Assembly (NCBI GenBank): GCA_026770575.1
Contig: MU657218.1
Coordinates: 111,225-137,360, forward strand
Source: Pelagophyceae sp. CCMP2097
Lineage: Eukaryota > Sar > Pelagophyceae
DNA length: 26,136 bases
Reading direction: 5' to 3'
Shown: positions 10,229 to 18,284 of the stretch, piece after piece
Position numbering within the stretch: position 1 is the stretch's first letter
Layout of the letters: every line of letters begins with the position of its first letter
Program-made: the position numbers and the translations under genes
The notes under the pieces: model-generated
Database searches by the model: none
Seen by the model: the letters and a program-made list of their open reading frames with translations, nothing else
What the model was told of the DNA's origin: nothing

Positions 10229-13200
10229 TTATCGGTCCGCCGTTTCGTTTCGAGGCATCAGGGGCCTGAATGCGCGCGCTTCGGCCGGTCGGAGCCCGCC
10301 GTGCCCCGACGGCGCGGCTCGGATGCGGATTCGGCCTTGCCGGAGCGAGACGGAGGAGTGGACGGCCGCGGCGGCGTGGACGGCCGCGGTGCCTCGCAGC
10401 TCGGGCGCGGCACGGGCGCCGTTTCGCGGTCTGCTCGGTTCGCCGGCGCCGGCACGCGGCGCGGCGGGCGCGCTGGCGGCGCCGTCGAGCGCGCGGCGCA
10501 GCCGGCCGGCGCAGCGGACGTTGCCGCGCTGCAGCGCGGCCTCGATCTGGCTCGCGCAAACGCGCGCGCCCGCCTTGATCTACAACGAAAGCGTGGCTCG
10601 GCGCGCGCTCCGCGATCAGACGACGGCGGTCTCTCTCCTGGCGCCCCCTCGCCTCTGCTTTCGGCTGCGCCGTCGGGGTCCGGGTTTCCCGTATTCGGTC
10701 CCGACGCGGGCCGAAACGAGGCGATCGATCCAGACGAGCTGGTCGCCGTCGGCAGTGCAGGCCAGGTCCAAGGCCATGCGCCCGGCGGCGTCGCGGGCGT
10801 CGACGGCGGTGGCGGCGGTGGCGAGGACGAGGTCCAGGATACGGAGGCCCCGCGCGTTGGCCGCGGGCGCATTCCGGCGGCCGCGGGTCCAGTAGACGGC
10901 GGTGTGCAACGGCGTCGCGCCGCCGCGGTCCATCGCCGGCGCGTCCGCGCGGAGCAGCTCGTGGACACAATCGACCCTGAGATGGAACACGGCCTGATGG
11001 AGGGCCGACCTCCCCTCTGAGTCGGCGCACGCCGCCGAGCAGAGGCCTCGCGGGGACCGCAGCAGCCGCCGCACGCAGCCGGCGTGGCCCGCCGCGGCTG
11101 CGGCCATGAGCGGGGTCAACGCTCCCGGCGCTGCGGCGCCGTCGGCATGGCGCGCCCCTGCGTCCGCCCCGTGGCGCAGCAGCACTTCGACGAGGTCGGC
11201 GTTGCCGCGGCCGGCGGCGACGAAGAGGCATGCGTCGAGCTGGTCGCCGCGCCGGGCGCGGAGGAGCGCCAAAACCGATTCGGTGGCCTCCCTTCTCACT
11301 GCAACCATCAACGCCGACCGCCCCGACGCGTCAAAGCGCGGCGTCGGCACCGCGGCGTCCGCGGCGTCCGCGGCGCCGAGGAGCAGGCACCGCTCGAGCC
11401 ACACCGCGACCTAAGCGTGGACCGCCCTCGAAAGGCAAAGCAAGGTGCGCAAGAGTGGCGTTAGGCACCTCGTCGTCGAGGTCCCGCCTCTGCACTTTTG
11501 CGCCGCGCGCGAGGAGGATGCGCATGCAGCGCACGGACCCCGCCCCCGCGGCGGCGCGCGCGGCGGCCATGGCCGCGTCTACCAGCGCCGCGGGCGCGCA
11601 CTCCCCGCGCGCGACCATTTTCGCCGCGGACTCGACGAGCGCCGCCACGGCGTCGGCGCGGCCCCGCGACGCCGCCAGCACCAGCGGCGTCTTGCCGTCG
11701 CGCGTCCGCTGCAGCGCCATGGGCAGCAACGCGGGCGGCGCGCGCCGCCGAGGCCGCGCCGGCGCCGCGCCGCGCCGCGCAACGAGGCGGCGGCCTCGCG
11801 AGGCGGCGCTTGTGAACCCCCTGCTTTCGAGGCCTTGTCCGCGCGCGTCGCCTTGGCCTTCGACCGCCTCGAGGAGGAGTTTGAGGGCCTCAACGCGTTT
11901 GGTGGAATGCTTTGCTGCAAAATGCACCGCTGTCCTGCCCTGCCCATCCTCGGTTCGCAGGGCCGGACCGGCGAGCGATCTCATCGTCTCCGCGGCGTCG
12001 GAGACCTGGCCCGGGGCGCACGCGAGGTGCTGCGCCGCTTCGAGGACATGAAATACGACCTCGTCGTTGCGCGCCGGCCCGTCTCCGAGGAGGCCAAAGT
12101 GGCCGCGCATATTCAAAGAGCGCACGGCGCCGAGGTGCCGGACGGCCATATAAGCGTGGCCCCTCTCAGCCGAACAGCTAAAATGACCAGGCCGTAAGAG
12201 CCATTGGCGGAACGTGAGGTGCAGATTCATCTTCACGCGCGGAGCCTCCTGAGACGCACCGACCGATGCGCCACCGACCGATGCGCCTTGGGCGGGCGCG
12301 CTGAGGATGACCAGAGGCCTTAAAAAGCCGTGCAGGAAACGCCGAGCGTTGAGCTGCGGGAAAAAGGGTAGCAGCGCCTCGTCCACGTCGTCTGCGGCCA
12401 ACGCGCGCGGCGACGCCAGCAGCAACTCCAACACGGGCCGGCAGCCGAATTCCCACTCGTTTCGGTGCCGCGCCGGGGGGAACTTTGCTGCGAAAATGGC
12501 GTCGTACAGCCCCTCCAGCGGCGCGTGCGATCCCGGCGCTGAATCGAGGAGCTGGGCGACGGCTTCGGGAGCAAAGGCCGACTCGGCGATCAAGTCGAGC
12601 ACCTACGGCGATGGCAGGGTCCGGCAAGTCTGATGCCGACCCTCCATTTTCGATCCCTGCGGCGGTCCAAAATCCCCCGGCACGGATAACTCACGGCGCG
12701 CGCGAATTGAAACGATCCTTTCGAGGCTTCGCCGAGGCGCAGCGCCAGCGAGTCGAACCGCGCCGCGTCCCCGGCGATGGCCTCCGCCTCGTCTTCTTCG
12801 CCTTTGACCGCGGGCGCCGCGCGGAGCCTCCTGCGGGCGTACTCTGCGACGTCCAACGTCGAGAGCGCGCCGTCCAACGATATCGTCTGGCGCGGCGCGG
12901 ATAGGACGTCGGACCGCGGCGACGGGCGAGTGGTGACGACGAAGACGAGCCAAGATGGTGCGTCGCCGGCCGTTTCCGCCAGCAGCCGGGGGATGGTCAG
13001 CACGGCGGGAAAAGGAGGCCGCTTGTGTTTGCGGGGCAGCCGCGGCGAATCGGCAGAGGCGGGCGCGCCGTCCGAGGCGCCCCCCGCGCCGTCCGAGTTT
13101 ATCTCCGCCTCGTCGAGTCCATCGACCACAAAGGCAGTCTTCTGATTCGGTTGCGGTTCCAAGCCGTCGCAGAGCGAGAGTAAAGAGCGCATGGCCGCGA

Positions 13201-13567
13201 TCTTGTCGGGCTGCTCCGTCACCCGCAGGAGCTCCCGCGCGTGCGGTAATGCCACGCACCTCTTAAACGACGCTAAACTAACGAGCGAAGCGGCAAAGTT
13301 GTGGACGAAGAGTTCGACGGAAATCGTCTCCGGGGCGTGGGCCATGCAGAAGTGGTGGCCCATGACTGCGATGTTCTGCGAATTGCCGCGTCTTGCGCCG
13401 TCGACGAGAGCCGCCATCAACGTAGACTTCCCAGACCCGGGCCGGCCCAGAACGACGACGAGGCGGCCCTTGGCCTCGGCCTCGGAATCGAACCATCTGC
13501 CCAGCTCTTTCCAGAACCATCTCCGATTCGCTTTGGAAGAACCCGCACCGGACTTTAAAGATTTCAT
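10229..13567 (-). CDS. NACHT-ankyrin repeat STAND NTPase (4 exons)
   Basis: Exons are 12695-13567, 11469-12602, 10625-11410 and 10229-10579, about 1,047 residues. The first two junctions are phase-exact GT-AG; the last (intron 10580-10624, 45 nt) is a best guess. Residues 41-49 are a Walker A loop, GRPGSGKST, and 145-155 a Walker B of NACHT type, AFVVDGLDEAE. A sensor-like VVTTRPSP follows, then KGSFQFARAVLDLIAES, which resembles the segment after the NACHT core in TANC-type proteins. From about residue 510 ankyrin repeats run to ~900, e.g. GRTAVHFAAKH, GKTPLVLAASRGRADAV, LTPLMAAAAAGHAGCVRRLL, GRSALHQAVFHLRVDCV, GATPLHTAVYW. The C-terminal ~115 residues are Arg/Ala-rich without a recognised fold. 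Family members are nucleotide-switch scaffolds for signalling or immunity; the ligand is unknown. Confidence 0.85.
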
Positions 13568-13715
13568 GTGTTCCGAAAACTCCAGACTCCGAGACGCGAC
13601 GTGGCGCCACGTCCGCGTCGCCGGCGATCCAGAGCCCTTGAAGTCCAGCTCGCGCCGGAGCTGCAGCTCGCGCGAGATTGCAAAGACGGACTCGGTCCTA
13701 ACTCCGCGTCTGCAA

Positions 13716-13739
13716 TATAGGGATTCCTATAGGGATTCC
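13716..13739. repeat. 12-bp tandem duplication upstream of the NACHT-ankyrin start
   Basis: TATAGGGATTCC occurs twice head to tail, about 150 bp upstream of the minus-strand start at 13567, followed by an AT-rich GGATATAAG at about 13754. It may be part of that gene's promoter. Confidence 0.7.
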
Positions 13740-13779
13740 GAGTCTTTTTCCAGGGATATAAGTCATCAACCCTCACGCC

Positions 13780-14607
13780 TCACCTTCGGAGGTAGCATTC
13801 CCCAGACTCGGCAGAGACGTAGTACACCGGCTCGCGCAGACCGCGCCGCACGCCCACTACGACGAGGTAGAGAAACTTGCCCCCCGCAGACGCGGGGCCG
13901 CCGTCGACGGGGACGAAGGCGTGTTTCACCTACATCGAACGCGCTGCGCACAGCGTGGGGGTCTAACTGGGGATCCACGCACGGCGTGGCAGTCCAACTG
14001 GGGATCCACGCGCTGAGTCGCACCTACATTTCGCACCACGGTGCTCTCTGCGCAATCGTCTCCGCAGCGTACCGTCGACGAGCCGCGTCACCTGCGCCTT
14101 GTCTTCCCGGTCCAGCGGCACGCCGGAGACAATCCCGTCGTCCTCGATCCCGAAGATGATTACGCCGCCGGCCGTGTTCGCCAGAGCGACAATGTACCTG
14201 CGGGGATTCGATGACGCATTCGCGCAGCCTCCGGCGCCTCCGCACCGTCCGACCTTGTCCTTGATGACGCCGAGGGCGTTGCCGTGGGCGCAGCTCTTAA
14301 ACTCCACCTGCTGCGTCTCCCCGAAGCCCATTTCCGCGCCGAAGGGCACGCTCGCGGGCAGGGAGTCGAGGTCCGCCGTCCACCCAGAGTCCGCCGCGTC
14401 CTCCGCGGTCCACCCAAACTCCGCCGCGTCCGCCGACCAGCCCCCCGCGTCCGCCGACCAGGCCACGTCAAGAGGCGGCGTCGGCTCGACGGCGGGCGCC
14501 GCGGACTGGTCGGCGGAGGGCGTCGGCCGCTGCCGCGCGCGCCGCTGCGCCGGCCCGGGCGGGCTCAGCGCGGCGCAGAGCGCCCAGCACAGCGCCGAAC
14601 GCCGCAT
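13780..14607 (-). CDS. AlbA_2 / Schlafen-type DNA-or-RNA-binding domain protein (2 exons)
   Basis: Exons are 14035-14607 and 13780-13929, 240 residues. The start ATG at 14607 opens a hydrophobic signal-like stretch, MRRSALCWALCAALSPPGPA, so secretion, ER entry or plastid targeting is possible. Residues ~45-80 are four short Trp/Ala/Asp repeats (WSADAGG, WSADAAEFG, WTAEDAADSG, WTADL). The AlbA_2 domain starts at ~95: ETQQVEFKSC, then RRYIVALANTAGGVIIFGIE and DGIVSGVPLDRED. The second exon completes it with FLYLVVVGVRRGLREPVYY and ends GECYLRR. AlbA_2 occurs in Schlafen proteins and bacterial regulators and can bind or cleave nucleic acid; the helicase part of long Schlafens is absent. The intron 13930-14034 seems to use a GC donor (GCGAAA); no GT donor gives the required phase without adding ~30 extra residues. 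Confidence 0.72.
13950..14011. repeat. 31-bp tandem duplication in the AlbA_2 gene intron
   Basis: AACTGGGGATCCACGC occurs at 13965 and 13996, and the flanking CAGCGTGG/CGGCGTGG bases also repeat, giving two ~31-bp copies. The array lies inside intron 13930-14034. Confidence 0.85.
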
Positions 14608-15077
14608 GCCGGCGCAAGAAACGCCAAGGCCTCGATCGAGGGTCCGGACCCGACACGCGACCGTGGACCCCAAATTTCTCCAAGAACACGCGCATGAGTA
14701 GTAGCGCGTCGAACCTTTTCCGGACTTTGTCACTTTGTTTGAATCGTTCCCTCGTTCGAATCTCGGCCAACGTCGGAACAAATGGTCGGAAAGCGCAGAG
14801 AGCCCGCCTCGGGTGGACCTGAAGCCCGCCAGCCCCGCTCTGCCGTACGTCCTCTCAAGGAGTTGCGCGAGCATGAGCCCATGGGCGCCCCCGCGACGAG
14901 GCGGCGGCGCCGGCGAGTATGTACTCGAAGCAAAAACTAATCGCCCCAGTGGCGCCGGGGCTGCGTCCCTCGAGAGAACGGATCCATGCGGATGAAGGCC
15001 GATCTCTGACTGACGGACTCCCCATCATCAATACCCTTTCGGGTCCAAACGAGCAGATGCCTTACGTCCGACGCCGT
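14608..15077. other. Intergenic region containing a relic exon
   Basis: It lies between the start of the AlbA_2 gene and the stop of the Sel1 pseudogene, both on the minus strand. The only recognisable content is the plus-strand relic at 14881-14970, described separately. Nothing else with coding character was seen. Confidence 0.6.
14881..14970 (+). pseudogene. Relic copy of the N-terminal region of the 16353 ORF
   Basis: DEAAAPASMYSKQKLIAPVAPG is encoded here, against DEVVTPASMYSKEKLIATVAPG in the ORF at 16353. Shared residues often use different codons (TAC/TAT, TCG/TCT, AAG/AAA), so the peptide was once selected. The ATG at 14881 matches the ATG of the other ORF but is out of frame with the conserved part because of a small indel. 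Similarity stops after the Ala-Pro-Gly. This is either a decayed paralogue or the conserved first exon of a diverged family member starting at the internal Met (14919). Confidence 0.55.
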
Positions 15078-16196
15078 CTACCCAGACCTGCGGATGGCCA
15101 TGTAGGCTGAGACAAGGATCACTACGACGACCCCAACCATGGCGTAGGCGTCGGCGTCGCTGCGTCCGTCCGGTTGCCGCGAGATTCGCTCCGAAAGCAG
15201 TTTGACGAGCCTCGCAGCGTCGGCGCCCCCCTTGGCCGCGGCGCGCTGGTAGAGCCGCAGCGCCTCGTGGTCGTCCTCTGGCACGCCTGTGCCGTTTTCA
15301 TAACACACGCCAAGATTGTAGAGCGCGTCCAGCAGGCCCTGCGCAGCGGCGAGCCGGTACCACTTTACAGCTTCGGCGTACGACCGGGCCACGCCCGTGC
15401 CGGTGTAGAATGCGTAGCCGAGGTTGAACTGTGCGAGAGGATAGCCTTGCTCGGCTGCGCGTCGGTACCACTGCTCGGCGGTCTTGTGGTCGATCTTCAC
15501 GCCGCAGCCTTGCTGAAAACAGCGTCCAACCGCAAGCTGCGCTGATGCATATCCTTGCGTCCCAGCGCTGGTACAGCTGGAACGCCCGCTTCGTGTTCTT
15601 CGGAAGGCCCATGTCGCCGTCACGGTACGCGTTTCCGACCTGCAGCTGCGCGTCGGCGTTCCCCTCGTCGACGTGCTTCTGCAGCCGGCGCACCCACTCG
15701 GCTTCCGACTTTGGGGCCGGCGCGCGGCAGAGCAGGCAGCGCGCGTCGTGCTGCAGGCACTTATCGTGGCATGCCGTGCAAATCGACTTGCAGCAGCAAG
15801 AGTAGAATGTTCGTTTGTCATCTTCGAGTGGCAGTAGGTCCAGGCAAATTGCACACGTGCCGCGCCAGGCCGGCGTGTCGGCGTTCGCCGCGCTGGCCTC
15901 GGCCTTGTCCTTCCGAACAGCCGATAAGCGCGCCGCCGCCCTGAAACCAGCTGCCGGCGCGACGACGATGGCGGGCTCCACCATGATCTTCAGCTTCTCC
16001 GGCACGAGCGCGTCGAGCATGCGGCCCTGGAAGTCGGTGAGCTGCTTGCACTTCTCCTAGTGCCCGCGCTCGCGCCAGTCCTTGCGCTGGCACGCCTTGC
16101 CGCAGTAGTGGGCGACTTGCACTTGGCGCAGTGCTGGCCGCTCGGCTCGCCGCAGACGCAGCACGCGCGGGCGGCGGCCGGCGGCGCGTCGCCCAT
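15078..16196 (-). pseudogene. Broken MYND-RING-Sel1 repeat gene
   Basis: From ATG 16196 the reading shows a MYND zinc finger (CCVCGEPSGQHCAKCK, then HYCGKACQRKDWRERGH, EKC). A RING-like domain follows (CAICLDLLP, CCCKSICTACHDKC, RCLLCR), then four to five Sel1 repeats, e.g. GYPLAQFNLGYAFYTGTGVA and DALYNLGVCYENGTGVPEDD. A hydrophobic tail anchor near the stop (MVGVVVVILVSAYMAI) ends it. Three lesions interrupt it. One base is missing near 16115 inside MYND. An in-frame TAG lies at 16057-16059, where the finger needs one residue between Gly-His and Glu-Lys-Cys. Two bases are missing near 15564-15567 inside the first Sel1 unit. No intron explains them, since the domains are contiguous on both sides. 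MYND-Sel1 proteins are ubiquitin or chaperone-type adaptors. An ATG at 16020 could still give a truncated RING product. Confidence 0.75.
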
Positions 16197-16352
16197 TTTG
16201 GCGCGGGGTGGCCTCGCGCCGCTCGCCCTCGGCGCGGCAGCACTCGCCTGCAATCCAAAGTTTTTTCAAAACGCCCAACCAGTGAACAAATCCCATATTT
16301 CGGCGACCCTTGAAAATCCTTTTCGCGGCCGGCCGCGTTCGCCCCGGCGGCG

Positions 16353-16562
16353 ATGGGCGACGCAGCCGCGCCCGCGGGCGACGAGGTGGTTACGCCTGCG
16401 AGTATGTATTCTAAAGAGAAGTTGATCGCGACAGTGGCTCCGGGCCGAACGGAAGCCGAGGTCGACGAGATTAGAAATAATGTTCCCACCCGCGTCCGTG
16501 GCAACGGGTGCGGGGCGGCCTCCCCGAGGCGCAGATACCGCAAGATCCGAGGCCGAAGATAG
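16353..16562 (+). CDS. Small ORF of unknown function (possible first exon)
   Basis: A 69-codon ORF from ATG 16353. Its first ~35 residues (GDEVVTPASMYSKEKLIATV, then APGRTEAEVDEIRNN) look like real protein and are partly conserved in the relic at 14881-14970. The remainder is Arg-rich low-complexity sequence that may be intron or UTR. It is divergent from the Sel1 pseudogene, with starts 156 bp apart. I do not recognise the family. Confidence 0.45.
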   Translation: MGDAAAPAGDEVVTPASMYSKEKLIATVAPGRTEAEVDEIRNNVPTRVRGNGCGAASPRRRYRKIRGRR

Positions 16563-16780
16563 AGGCGCCCGGAGCTCGGGTCGTATGAGAGCAAGCCCGT
16601 CGGAGCCGAGGGCGCCTTGGAATCGGCCTCTCTGGGGTCCGCGGCTTTCCCGGGCGCCCAAAGGCCGCATCGCGGTTGGGCCAGATGCCCGGGACCTTGG
16701 CGCGGTTGGATTCGGTTGGATGCGGTGGTTCAGCGTTTATGGATGCGGTTGAGTGCGGTGGTTCACCGTCGGAGTAGGTG

Positions 16781-17809
16781 ATGGCGGCGTACACGGCTCA
16801 AAAGGCAGAGGTCTTCTCGATCCCCGCCGCCGTCCGCTTGAAGTGGGTCTGCACCGTCTGCGGGAACATCGATCAGGCCACCTTCATCTACAACAACGCC
16901 GGTGCGAACCTCCCAAGGCAAGGGCCCGTTTCAGACCTCATCTAGGCGGCGACGTCGTCTGCCTCGGCGCCGACGCGGCGGGCTGCGGCAACGTCGTCGA
17001 GGACCACCACCGCTTCGAGGGTGGGTGCGCTGGTCTCAAGGCGGGCCCTTTTGAGAGACTCGACTTCGCAGGTTCGCAGTACCGCAAGTTCGAGGGCGAG
17101 GAGGACAAGTCGCACCACGGGCCGGCGCCGAACCGCCTGTACTCGGCGGCGCACAACATGCGCACGACGATGGCGAGGAGCCGCGCCAGATTTCCCGCAA
17201 ACGTCCCACCGTCGATGCGGGCCTCCGCTCTCTGCGTCGAGGCTTCTTCGTAGGTGGCGACGGGCGGCCGCGCGGGCCCGCAGGCGAGCAGGCTTCGGCA
17301 AGCGTACGATAGTGTAGAGCTTGGTCTTTCTAATCTCGGAAGCGACGAGAGAAGGACTCGCGTCGGCTACAAGGACCGCATGAAGAAACGGGCCTTCGAC
17401 GTCATCGTCCACGCGTCGATGAACCTCGGCATGCACCCGACGGTCGTCGATAGAGCGCAGGAGTTGTTCGCGACGTTTCGCGACGAAAAAGAGTACGTGC
17501 AGAGGTTTAACGGCGTCGTTGCCGCGTGCTTGATACAAGCCGCAGAGGAAGTCGCGGACCAAGACTTTACCCCAGTCGCCCCGCCGCCCGCACCCGCCAA
17601 AGACGACCCGGACGCGCCGCCGCCCTTGAAATCCAAGTGAGTGCGCGCGCACACTACCGCCCGGCCGCCACCGCTTCGACGGGCTTTGGTGCAGGCGCGC
17701 GGCGCTGCTCGAGGCCCCACGACGGGACAAGCGCGCGCGCGCCGACGGCGCCGCGCAGCCCAAGATCCGCGCGGGCAAGGACTGGGCCGCGCAACTCGGC
17801 GAGCTGTGA
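16781..17809 (+). CDS. TFIIB-like general transcription factor (5 exons)
   Basis: Exons are 16781-16901, 16946-17020, 17072-17172, 17254-17636 and 17695-17809, 264 residues with all phases matching. The N-terminal zinc ribbon has Cys pairs in LKWVCTVCGN and VVCLGADAAGCGNVVED. A GSQYRKFEGEEDKSHHGPAP segment corresponds to the B-reader/linker around the GSEWRTF motif of TFIIB. The cyclin-like core follows: RAGPQASRLRQAYDSVELG, RMKKRAFDVIVHASMNLGMH and FNGVVAACLIQAAEEV. Only one clear cyclin fold fits in this length, whereas TFIIB has two. The end is Pro/Ala- and Lys/Arg-rich, then GKDWAAQLGEL. Expected role: bridging TBP-DNA and RNA polymerase in the nucleus. Intron 17173-17253 appears to use a GC donor (GCGAGG); a GT donor at 17213 would add Arg-rich residues and is less likely. 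Confidence 0.75.
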
Positions 17810-18284
17810 GGCGCAAACGCCTCGCCTCTGACAACCGCCGCGGACTCTCGACGCGCGCGGTCCTGGCGGCGACACGAGAGCCCACCGGAGGCTCGCCTTC
17901 GCTATTGCTCAATGCAACGTCGCTGCCCGAGCGCGCGGCTCGCGCTTCTGGCCAGCTGGCAGGGACCCTTGTATCGCTAGATGACTGACACCGCCCGCCG
18001 CTTCTCTTCGCGCTCTCCTGTTTCTCAGCTCCCTGCGATTGGCCTGCCCACCGCGCCGACTGTTTGATGATCAAAGTGAAGGCCCGGGTGGCCTTAAGTG
18101 GCCCAGGCTCCTAAATCGCTTGCCCGGCCTGCCTTGCAGAATCATTTAGCGAAAGCTAAATATTATTATATGGCGACGACTAACTGGTAAAACTCCGACA
18201 CGCCTCGGGCAAGGCGCCGAGGATGCGCGCGCCGCGGCGCCCTTGAGGCCTCGCGGTCACCACGCGCGCCGCACCGGGCGGCGC
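17810..18284. other. Intergenic region upstream of the 37-residue-repeat gene
   Basis: No coding signal seen. The left half is the 3' flank of the TFIIB-like gene. The right half holds an A/T-rich island at 18141-18175, the GAAA-loop hairpin and TATTATTATAT, about 110-140 bp before the ATG at 18285. It probably contains the promoter of that gene. Confidence 0.55.
18144..18172 (+). promoter_or_regulatory. GAAA-tetraloop hairpin followed by TATA-like stretch
   Basis: ATTTAGC (18144-18150) and GCTAAAT (18155-18161) form a perfect 7-bp stem closed by GAAA, a GNRA tetraloop. TATTATTATATGG follows directly. In this GC-rich sequence the AT block stands out, 113 bp upstream of the start at 18285. 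It may be a core promoter; a structured 5'UTR element is an alternative. Confidence 0.4.

Noticed and set aside
9887..11020. 377-codon plus-strand frame
   Set aside because: It is antisense to the C-terminal exons of the NACHT-ankyrin gene, which has clear ankyrin repeats on the minus strand.
13191..14159. 322-codon plus-strand frame
   Set aside because: It is antisense to the NACHT P-loop exon and the AlbA_2 exons, both supported by motifs.
14740..14780. GTTCGAATCTC resembling a tRNA B box
   Set aside because: No A box or cloverleaf upstream; the flanking sequence does not pair.
18243..18284. Upstream in-frame TTG start for the 37-residue-repeat protein
   Set aside because: A non-ATG start is not needed; ATG 18285 gives a presequence-like N-terminus.
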